Source: CAZJRB01 sp964547995 (GTDB taxonomy: Bacteria; Planctomycetota; Planctomycetia; Pirellulales; Thermoguttaceae). From it: a stretch of DNA of 24,866 nucleotides. The position numbers and the translations under genes were made by a program. The DNA lies in the NCBI GenBank assembly GCA_964547995.1, contig CAZJRB010000111.1, positions 1 to 24,866 on the forward strand, given 5' to 3'. The notes under the pieces were generated by a model. The model did not search any database. It saw only the letters and a program-made list of their open reading frames with translations, and had not been told where the DNA came from. This document shows, piece by piece, positions 14,019 to 21,265 of the stretch. Each line of letters opens with the position of its first letter. Within the stretch, counting starts at the first letter, position 1.

Positions 14019-15269
14019 ATGAAATTCGGGCTGCAATCGGCTCTTGCCACGGCCGTGATGGTTGCGATCGCCGCGTCCTCCGACGGCGCCGAGTGGTACG
14101 TCGGTTCCGACGGCAAACCCGACTCACAAGGCACCAAGAGCGCGCCGTGGGACCTGGAATCCACCCTGGCGGGAAAGCGAAACGTCGGCCCCGGCGATAC
14201 CGTTTGGGTCCTTCCCGGCACCTACAAGCATCCCGACCGGTCGCTGGGCGGCCGCGGGTACGCCGTCCGTCTGGCCGGGGCAAAGGAGCGGCCCATCCAC
14301 GTCCGCGCCGCGCCCGGCCGGCGCGCCACGATCGACGGCGGGCTATCGGTCGAGCGGCCGTCCGAATGGCTGTGGATTCGGGACCTGGAAATCATCGTTT
14401 CCGAGAACTTCTCGATGTCCAGACGCGTTGAAGAAACGGGGTCCCATCCGAAGACCTACAACCGGCCCTGGGGCGGCCTGAACGTCTACGCCGGCGAGGG
14501 GTGCAAGTATATCAACCTCGTGATCCACGATAACGCCCAGGGAATCAGCTTCTGGCGCGGGGCCACCGACAGCGAGTTGCACGGCTGCATCATCTACGAC
14601 AACGGCTGGGACGCCCCCGATCGCGGCCACGGCCACGCAATCTACACCCAAAATCAAAACGGCACGAAGACGATCTCCGATTGCATCATGACCGGCGGAT
14701 ACGGCTATACGATGCACGCCTACGGTTCCTCGCGGGCGTACGTCGACAACTACCTCGTCGAGGGGAACATCGCCTACAAGGGCGGGACCTTTTTGATCGG
14801 CGGCGGACGGCCCAGCCGCGGCATCCGCGCCCTGAGCAACTATCTCCACGGCATTTCCATGCAGATCGGATACTCGGCCCCGCACAACGAGGACTGCGAA
14901 ATCCGCGACAACGTAATCGTCGACGGCGGGTTGCACATCAAGAACTACCGGAAAGTCGTCAATGAGAATAACCTCGTGCTGGGCCGCAACGCCCCGCGGC
15001 CAAAGGAGCCACCGGTCCGCGTGGAACTCCGCCCGAATCGATACGACCCGGACCGGGCCAATCTGGCCATATTCAACTGGACGAAGCAGCCCGCCGTCGA
15101 ACTCAAGCCAGCCTCGTTTCTCAAGAGGGGCGACCGCTACCGGTTCATCGACCCGCGCGATTTCTTCGGCAAGCCGGTCACCTCGGGCACATTCGACGGG
15201 CGCAGTATCCGGCTTGCGGTCGAAGGCGAATTCACGGCGCTGGTCATGCTGCGAGGGCCGGCGCAGTGA
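14019..15269 (+). CDS. Exported right-handed beta-helix repeat protein
   Basis: 416 aa. The frame is open much further upstream, but the ATG at 14019 has AAGAAGGGAG just before it and starts a signal peptide (MKFGLQSALATAVMVAIAAS, cleavage near residue 23). The mature N-terminus EWYVGSDGKPDSQGTKSAPW (25-44) and GDTVWVLPGTYK (59-70) are typical of parallel beta-helix proteins of the pectate lyase/DUF1565 kind. Coils follow (INLVIHDNAQGISFWRG, LHGCIIYDNGWDAP, DNVIVDGGLHIKN). Residues from about 330 on form a different, probably beta-sandwich, tail. It differs in sequence from the divergent partner, so they are not simple duplicates. Substrate unknown. The 3' end forms a strong hairpin, listed separately. 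Confidence 0.85.
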   Translation: MKFGLQSALATAVMVAIAASSDGAEWYVGSDGKPDSQGTKSAPWDLESTLAGKRNVGPGDTVWVLPGTYKHPDRSLGGRGYAVRLAGAKERPIHVRAAPGRRATIDGGLSVERPSEWLWIRDLEIIVSENFSMSRRVEETGSHPKTYNRPWGGLNVYAGEGCKYINLVIHDNAQGISFWRGATDSELHGCIIYDNGWDAPDRGHGHAIYTQNQNGTKTISDCIMTGGYGYTMHAYGSSRAYVDNYLVEGNIAYKGGTFLIGGGRPSRGIRALSNYLHGISMQIGYSAPHNEDCEIRDNVIVDGGLHIKNYRKVVNENNLVLGRNAPRPKEPPVRVELRPNRYDPDRANLAIFNWTKQPAVELKPASFLKRGDRYRFIDPRDFFGKPVTSGTFDGRSIRLAVEGEFTALVMLRGPAQ

Positions 15270-15280
15270 CGTGCCGGCCC
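15255..15280. terminator. GC-rich hairpin at the convergent gene end (possible bidirectional terminator)
   Basis: Arms GGGCCGGC (15255-15262) and GCCGGCCC (15273-15280), perfect 8 base pairs with a 10-base loop that contains the TGA of the beta-helix gene. The converging kinase gene ends at 15296. There is no T-tract, so termination activity is uncertain. Confidence 0.4.
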
Positions 15281-15295
15281 GATTCCCCGTGTTGC

Positions 15296-18200
15296 CTACG
15301 GCGATCCCCGCTCCAACCCCGTTTTCATCCGGCCGATCGTTTCTCGCTCGCGTTGGGGGACGCCGGGTGATTTCAACGCCTCGTCGAGATAGCGTATGGC
15401 TTCCGCGTTGTCGGCGCCCTTGCGATAGAGATCGGTTTCGTGATACCGCCAGTGGGAGACGAGGGCGAATCGCCAGGTCCAGCCGTCGGGGTGTTGCGGG
15501 GCAAGCTTGATCGCCGAGCGGTAGAGTTCCTTGGCCTTGTTCCACATGGCCGCCGTTTCCGGCTGGTTGCGTTCCATGCCCATGGCGAACCATGCCCTGG
15601 CGGTGGCGGCCTGCGCCAGCGCGGCGGCGCGCTCGTTGTTGTCGGTGGTTGCTGCGGCCGCTTCCTCGGCATCGAGATACAAGCGGTCGCCGATACGTCC
15701 GGCGGCCTCCGTCTGCTTCGACTTGTCCGCCTTGAGGGTCAACAAGAGGCTGTAGTTTGCTTTGCTTCGGCGATAGGCCAGTTTGAACTTCAAGTCACCG
15801 CGTTCGGCGATTTCGGGCGAGGCGAGCCCCTCGCCGTAGGCATTGACGGCTTCGGTCCATTGCTCTTGGGTTTCGCGGACCAGCCCGATAAACAACTTCG
15901 CTTGGGGAGCCGTTGCACCCGATTCGACCAGATCATCGGCCACGGACCCGAGCGCCGTGATACGCGCATCGGTCGCCGGGTGGTCCGGATTGACCGTCGA
16001 GGCCCACCGGTTAAGGCACTCGACCTGGAAGTCGGAACCGGCGTCGCGGGCAAGCTTCACGGTGTTTGCGAAGACTTCGTCGGCTTGCGGGGATTTGCCT
16101 CCCGCGACGAGCGATTGTGCCAGGTAGTAGCTCTTCAGATAGCTCGCAGGGTCGAGTTCCGCCGATTTCCGAAGGCTGTGCTCGGCAAGAGGGTAGTCCT
16201 TCTTGTAAAGATGGACCCGGCCGAGCCAATAGTGGGCATCGGGAAGGTCCGGGTCGCGGCGGATTACCTCTTCCAGGTCCTTGACGGCTGAAGCGAGCAG
16301 CTTTTTGTCGCGTTTTCCATACCGCACGGCCCGGAACGCGCAGCGGGCCCGCGCCAGCGAATAAGCCGGATTTGCATGATGAGACAACTCCAACGCTTTC
16401 GTGAAGGCTGCCATGGCCTTGTCGTAGTTCTTGAGATCCTTGCCGGCGACATAGGCAAGGTCTTCCAGGGCGTTTCCAAGCGAGACGTATGCGTAGTCGT
16501 TATACACGGTGTCGATCTCGATCGCCCGGAGCGCATCGTCGCGGGCCCGCTCGAGCAAGCCCGCCTTTTCGGTTCCCGGCATTTCCGTCGAGTAGCTGCA
16601 TATTTCCACGTTCGCCGCGCTGCGATTGATCAGGGCATAGGCGGTCTTTTTGTCGTCCCGTCCGGTGAGCTTGACGGCCTTCGTGCAGGCCGCGACTGCA
16701 TCGTTGAGCCTTGCAAGACGCTCGCCGACGGCACTCTGCCGGCGCGACTGCTTCAGGTAGATGTTTCCCAACAAGGCATGCCCGCCGGGGAACTTCGAGT
16801 CGAGTCCGATTGCCTTCTTGGCGTCCTTTTCGGCCTCGGGGAGTTGGTCCATCTCCAGCCGGCACCCGCCGCGACCGGCGTAGTACTCGGCGGAGTCGGC
16901 ATCATACGCAATCGCACGATCGTAAGCGTCGAGGGCCACCTCGATCGGTTTCTTGTCGAACGGCCAGGCCTCGTACCGGTTTTCGCTCAGGAGCCTTCCT
17001 TTGGCGCCGTAGAAGGAACCGATCCGCTTCCGCTCGTCCGCACCGAGTTGTGAAGGGTCGCCGAGCGAGCGGGCCAGCGCAAGGGCCGATTCGAGGATCC
17101 TGTAGACGGCCAACGGAGGCACGACCCCTTCGGCAGAAACCTTCTCCTGCCGTGCCAGTCGCGACAACTCGGCGTAGGCATCCAGGGCGGCCAGGGTATC
17201 CCGGCGGTCGTTCGAGGATTGCGACTTCAACTTCGCCAACAGGCAGAGCGCCGGCACGTCGTCCCGCGTAGACGTTCCCGCTTTCGCCTTGGCCGCCGCA
17301 TCGGCCAACAGTCCCTCGGCGATGGCCGGCTCCGGCGTCGGCTTATTGACCGCCGCCGTCGCAAGATCGAGTTTCATCGCCGGCGGAAGCCCGTCCTTGG
17401 CAAGCTTGCCCGCCAAGGTCAATCGGGTAAACGCCTTGTCGGCGGCATCGGGATTGACGCTCACCGAATGGAGCAGCTCTTCAAAGCTCTTTCCGCTCGT
17501 CGCAACGGTGATTGCCGGAGCGGCATCGATCAGGACTTGGGCCGCCCGTTGCTTGCGATACTCGTTTGAGAGGATCGACAAGTCTTCGATGCCTGCGTAC
17601 GCTTGTTGCATCAGCGCGGCGGCCCGGTCCGGTTCGGCGCCCTTGGGATCGGTGAGCTTCAGCAATGCTTGGATGTAGATCGCGTATGGCCGGCGCGCGA
17701 CATCCACGGAGTCGGGGCCGGGGGCAATGCGGGCGGCTTGTTGCCAGTTGGCGCCGGCTTGTTCTCCGCCGGCCGATTCGGCAAGGCACTCCGCCTGACA
17801 CAGTCTGACCGAGAGGTCCACGACCCCGTTGCGCTCGGCGGTCTTGCACTTCCGGAGCAGGTTGGCGAAATCGGGCTTCTCCGGTGATTGAAGTGCGGTG
17901 ATGACGTCCTTGCGCAATTGCTCGATCAGCTTCCGATTTTCTTCGCGCCATCGCTCTTGTAGTACGGCCGCCCGTTGTTCTAAAAGATTTCTGTCCTCCG
18001 ACTCGGCCAGCTCCGGCGATTGGGAGAGGATCGGGAGGACGCCGGTCAGCGACCCCACGCAATCGCCGCGCAACTCCCGGGCCGTACCGGCCTTGCCGGC
18101 GGCGGCGGCCACGTCGGCCAATCGCTCGGCAAAGACCAGCAGCAACTCCGGAATCATCTTGTCCCGCAGCGTGTCGAGTTGTTGGACGGCAAGTTGCGTC

Positions 18201-20905
18201 TCTTCGGGTTTTTGGAGATCGACGTGCTCGAGCCGGTCGAGTCCCTCCAGGATGGAGATTTGTGTGTTGATGTCCGCTTTCCGTGCTTCGGTGGCGTGCT
18301 CCAGCGCGGAGCGAAGGGTTTTCGACCGCTGGTCAAGTTGCTTCAGCCGGGCTTCCATGTCCGCCTTGATCAGAACGGTTTCGAGGTCGCCGGGGAAGTC
18401 GGTCAGCAGTTTTTTGCAGCGTTCGATTGCTTGCCGGGGTTCGGGCGCCAACTTTCTGAGCGATTCGCGCAGCCTGTCGACGAGCCGTTTTTCCGCCGCG
18501 TCGGCGTTGGCCAGCTCCGCCTTGGTTGGGGCCCAGCGGTCGTCCTCGCCGGTTGCGCCGCTCGCGCCGGCGAGTCTCTTTTTGCAGCGGTCGAGCATGT
18601 CGAGGACGGCGTCGAAGTCGCGCGACGGGCTTGCCTCTTCACAGGTCAATTCCAAAGCTGCCTGAAGTGCGGTTTGCCCCGGCGTTTCCCCGGTTTCTTC
18701 CGCCGGGGTCACGGCCAGTTGTTGAAGGTCGGCGTGTACGGCGTCCCAGCGAGGGGGAGCCCGGCGGCTGTTCGCCCTCGCACCGAGCAGCAGGACCTCC
18801 CGGCGAAGCCTTTGGGCTTCTTGCTTGATTTTGTCTTCCGCTGTCGCGTCGATCGAGGCATCCAGAAACTTTCTTGCCTCGCCGCACTTCTCGGCGCCTT
18901 CGGCGGGATTGGAGTCGATCGCCGCCCACGACTTGTCGAGCAAGGCCCTGACAACCGCAAGGGCCGTGTCGGGCGGGAGCGAGTACAGGCCGCTTTTTCC
19001 GGGCACGAGCTTCCCGGCACCTGTTTTCCCGGCATCTTCATGATCGGGAAACCTGACCAGCACGGCCCTGCAAATCTCGTCGCTTCGTTGCTTCTCACCC
19101 AGCGCCGCCGCCACCAGGGACTCCTCGTACCATCTTTTCTTGAGAAGACCGAGACGTTTTCGGCGCTGGTCCTTGACCAACGCGTCGATCCAAGGAGACT
19201 CGTCGGTCACGAGGTCTGCGGCGCGGTTCCACTTCTTTTCGTTGATTGCCTGATCCACGTCCTTGCACCAGCGGACCCCGAGCTGATCGCGGAGGCGATC
19301 TTTGGCGACGGCCCAGCCGACCCACGGCGAACACGACTCGACGTAATCGAAGGCTTCCTGGTATTGCCCGTCGCGCGTCAACGATTCCGCTTTCGTTTCG
19401 ACGCGCCAGGCCCCCAAGAGCATCGCCGCGAAAACGAGAATCACCAGTGCGAGCCCCGCAAGGCCGATCAACGCGTGCCGCGACAACCTTCGCGGCCGTT
19501 TGCCGCCCTTTATCGAGCCGGCGTCGCTGCCTTTCAGCATGGCTTCCCTCAGAGCGTGGACCATCGCCGAGGCCGACTCGTATCGCTGGGACGGATCGCG
19601 CGAGGTCGCTTTCTCGATCACGCGTTGCTCTTCGGGCGGCAGCCCTGACAGGTCCAATTTGCCGTCCAGGTGGGCATTGAGGATCGCCAGGTACGACCTG
19701 ACGTCTTCGAAAGGCAGCTTGCCGGTTCGCAATTCCACGAAGCTGATGGCCAGGGAATACTGGTCGGTCGAGGCGCTGGGCTTGTTGCCCTCAAGACACT
19801 CGGGCGCTCCGTAGGCCGGCGATACGCCCATCGACGTCTTTCTCACGTCGCCCAGAACGCGTGCAAGTCCGAAATCGCAGACCTGGGCCGAGCCGCCCAC
19901 GATCAGGATGTTCTGCGGCTTGATGTCGCAATGCTGGATCGAGGCCGATTCGCCGCCAAGGTCGTGCGATTTCTCGTTCATGAAATCGATGGCCTTGGCG
20001 GCTTCGTGCATGTACTCGATCAACTCGCCGGGCGGGATGCCCGAGGGAGACTGTTCCAGCCGGTCACCCAAATTGCACTCGCCCAAGCCCATGGCAATCA
20101 CCAGCATCCGCGGGCTGGCCGATTCGGCGTCCGGCGATACCCGGGTGTCGGCCGTCTTGCTCCGCTGAAGCTGCGTGAGGTAGTTGTTCGAGTGGCGGCG
20201 GATCCGCGCAATCAATTCGATCTTGTCCGGAAGCTTGACGAGGTAGTCGTTTGCCCCAAGGGCAAAGGCCTCGGCCTTCGTTGTGGGGTCTTCCTTGGTC
20301 GAAAGGACAATCAAAGGGATGTCCCGCGTGGCCGGCTTGGCTCGGAAAAACTCGACCAGCGTCAACCCGTCAACGTCGGGCATGACCAGGTCCTGCAAAA
20401 TCACCGTCGGCGAGATCTCGTGGGCCAACTGGACGGCGTTCGCCGGATCGCCGCAGTAGTGATAGACGATATTCGGCTCGTCGGCCAGCATCCGGCGAAC
20501 CGCTTCGCCGACCATGGGCTGATCGTCGATCAGCAGCACGGTAATCTCGGGTTCGGCCGCCGGCGGCGCGGAATCGTCGATGCGAGACAGAAAGTCCTCC
20601 TCCTTCGGCGCCGTTTTCGATGTCGAAAGGTCCTCGAGCTGCGTGTCGGAGAGGACGTTGCCGTGTTCTCCGATGAGCCAGGAGCCCATAATCGGCACGA
20701 GATTCGGATGATGGATGCCCTTCATCAGCCACAGGGCCCGGAATTCCTTCAGCCCTTGCTCGCGGTCCAGCCCGATAATCTTCACGGCGACGTGGATTTG
20801 TCCCGGTCCGGTCGCCTTCCAAACCTCGCCGAAACCGCCCTCGCCCAGAAACTTCTCCAGCCGGTAACCGGGAACGGGTTCATCACCAGCCTTGTAATGA
20901 GGCAT
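15296..20905 (-). CDS. Giant Ser/Thr kinase with inserted receiver domain and TPR-rich tail
   Basis: 1,869 aa from the ATG at 20905. In-frame ATGs at 20995 and 21079 exist, but MPHYKAGDEPVPGYRLEKFLG matches the usual start of this planctomycete kinase group, and a TATAAT overlaps the ATG at 20995. N-lobe: GEGGFGEVW (21-29), Lys42 in VAVKII, HPNLVPIMGSWLI (66-78). A 188-residue insert (79-266) carries a full receiver domain (listed separately). The fold resumes with MLVIAMGLGECNLGDRL, then HCDIKPQN (Asp327, non-RD), DFG (344-346) and APE (367-369). One transmembrane helix lies near 477-500. The remaining 1,370 residues are helical, with clear TPR-like repeats from about 1300 on (ALDAYDRAIAYDADSAEYY, HYWLGRVHLYKKDYPLAEHS). 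The topology puts the tail outside the cytoplasm. No histidine kinase is encoded nearby. Confidence 0.9.
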   Translation of the reverse strand: MPHYKAGDEPVPGYRLEKFLGEGGFGEVWKATGPGQIHVAVKIIGLDREQGLKEFRALWLMKGIHHPNLVPIMGSWLIGEHGNVLSDTQLEDLSTSKTAPKEEDFLSRIDDSAPPAAEPEITVLLIDDQPMVGEAVRRMLADEPNIVYHYCGDPANAVQLAHEISPTVILQDLVMPDVDGLTLVEFFRAKPATRDIPLIVLSTKEDPTTKAEAFALGANDYLVKLPDKIELIARIRRHSNNYLTQLQRSKTADTRVSPDAESASPRMLVIAMGLGECNLGDRLEQSPSGIPPGELIEYMHEAAKAIDFMNEKSHDLGGESASIQHCDIKPQNILIVGGSAQVCDFGLARVLGDVRKTSMGVSPAYGAPECLEGNKPSASTDQYSLAISFVELRTGKLPFEDVRSYLAILNAHLDGKLDLSGLPPEEQRVIEKATSRDPSQRYESASAMVHALREAMLKGSDAGSIKGGKRPRRLSRHALIGLAGLALVILVFAAMLLGAWRVETKAESLTRDGQYQEAFDYVESCSPWVGWAVAKDRLRDQLGVRWCKDVDQAINEKKWNRAADLVTDESPWIDALVKDQRRKRLGLLKKRWYEESLVAAALGEKQRSDEICRAVLVRFPDHEDAGKTGAGKLVPGKSGLYSLPPDTALAVVRALLDKSWAAIDSNPAEGAEKCGEARKFLDASIDATAEDKIKQEAQRLRREVLLLGARANSRRAPPRWDAVHADLQQLAVTPAEETGETPGQTALQAALELTCEEASPSRDFDAVLDMLDRCKKRLAGASGATGEDDRWAPTKAELANADAAEKRLVDRLRESLRKLAPEPRQAIERCKKLLTDFPGDLETVLIKADMEARLKQLDQRSKTLRSALEHATEARKADINTQISILEGLDRLEHVDLQKPEETQLAVQQLDTLRDKMIPELLLVFAERLADVAAAAGKAGTARELRGDCVGSLTGVLPILSQSPELAESEDRNLLEQRAAVLQERWREENRKLIEQLRKDVITALQSPEKPDFANLLRKCKTAERNGVVDLSVRLCQAECLAESAGGEQAGANWQQAARIAPGPDSVDVARRPYAIYIQALLKLTDPKGAEPDRAAALMQQAYAGIEDLSILSNEYRKQRAAQVLIDAAPAITVATSGKSFEELLHSVSVNPDAADKAFTRLTLAGKLAKDGLPPAMKLDLATAAVNKPTPEPAIAEGLLADAAAKAKAGTSTRDDVPALCLLAKLKSQSSNDRRDTLAALDAYAELSRLARQEKVSAEGVVPPLAVYRILESALALARSLGDPSQLGADERKRIGSFYGAKGRLLSENRYEAWPFDKKPIEVALDAYDRAIAYDADSAEYYAGRGGCRLEMDQLPEAEKDAKKAIGLDSKFPGGHALLGNIYLKQSRRQSAVGERLARLNDAVAACTKAVKLTGRDDKKTAYALINRSAANVEICSYSTEMPGTEKAGLLERARDDALRAIEIDTVYNDYAYVSLGNALEDLAYVAGKDLKNYDKAMAAFTKALELSHHANPAYSLARARCAFRAVRYGKRDKKLLASAVKDLEEVIRRDPDLPDAHYWLGRVHLYKKDYPLAEHSLRKSAELDPASYLKSYYLAQSLVAGGKSPQADEVFANTVKLARDAGSDFQVECLNRWASTVNPDHPATDARITALGSVADDLVESGATAPQAKLFIGLVRETQEQWTEAVNAYGEGLASPEIAERGDLKFKLAYRRSKANYSLLLTLKADKSKQTEAAGRIGDRLYLDAEEAAAATTDNNERAAALAQAATARAWFAMGMERNQPETAAMWNKAKELYRSAIKLAPQHPDGWTWRFALVSHWRYHETDLYRKGADNAEAIRYLDEALKSPGVPQRERETIGRMKTGLERGSP
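20108..20671 (-). other. Receiver (REC) domain inserted in the kinase N-lobe
   Basis: This is the insert within the giant kinase; the receiver core is 20162-20548. It has every residue needed for phosphorylation: acidic pair in LLIDDQP, phospho-acceptor Asp in ILQDLVMPDVDG (Asp172 of the 1,869-aa protein), the Ser/Thr in IVLSTKED and the Lys in DYLVKLPD. It is flanked by flexible, polar linkers (GEHGNVLSDTQLEDLSTSK before, SKTADTRVSPDAESASP after) and sits between strand beta4 (PIMGSWLI) and strand beta5/hinge (MLVIAMGLGE). Frame and composition are continuous with the kinase, so it is not an assembly chimera visible at the sequence level. Confidence 0.88.
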
Positions 20906-20993
20906 CGGAATACCTGAAGAGGGGGTAGAGCCAATCTCGCCACAGTCCGGCGGTGCCGGCGAGTCGCCGGCAACCGGGTCCTGGTAGATTTTC

Positions 20994-20999
20994 ATTATA
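20994..20999 (-). promoter_or_regulatory. Possible -10 element of the giant kinase gene
   Basis: Perfect TATAAT on the minus strand, with only a weak TTGCAC about 16 bases upstream. If used, transcription would start near 20987, giving a leader of about 80 bases before the ATG at 20905 and excluding the two upstream ATGs. Confidence 0.35.
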
Positions 21000-21177
21000 G
21001 TCACGCGGGGTGCCTGTGCAACGACTGGGGGGTAGACCGGAGGCGTTGAGAACAGGCGGCGGAGCGTTCCCGCCTTCACCCACTTTGCCTACGTTTACAT
21101 CCTGGCTTGTGACAAGTAGCAGCACACCCTTACGAATGATCCGGCTCAGCACCGTTCGAGAAATATGTGTCGCATTT

Positions 21178-21242
21178 GTAGGACGGGTCTCCCGACCCGT
21201 CAAGGAAGAAGACGGTCAGGAGACTCAGGAGACCCGTCCTAC
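21178..21242. repeat. Inverted repeat element (family 3) with 15-base perfect arms
   Basis: GTAGGACGGGTCTCC (21178-21192) and its perfect inverse GGAGACCCGTCCTAC (21228-21242) enclose 35 bases that contain further parts of the same motif (CGACCCGTC, GACGGTC). It sits in the 360-base space between the TonB receptor stop and the kinase start. No transposase gene is present; it looks like a non-autonomous REPIN/MITE-like unit. The rest of the space holds nothing I recognise. Confidence 0.75.
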
Positions 21243-21265
21243 GACAGTTGTTTCTCGACCGATCC

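Noticed and set aside
18020..19648. 542-codon plus-strand frame opposite the giant kinase tail, with others at 15440-16291 and 19670-20917
   Set aside because: Shadows of the long minus-strand gene; no ribosome sites, signal sequences or recognisable domains.
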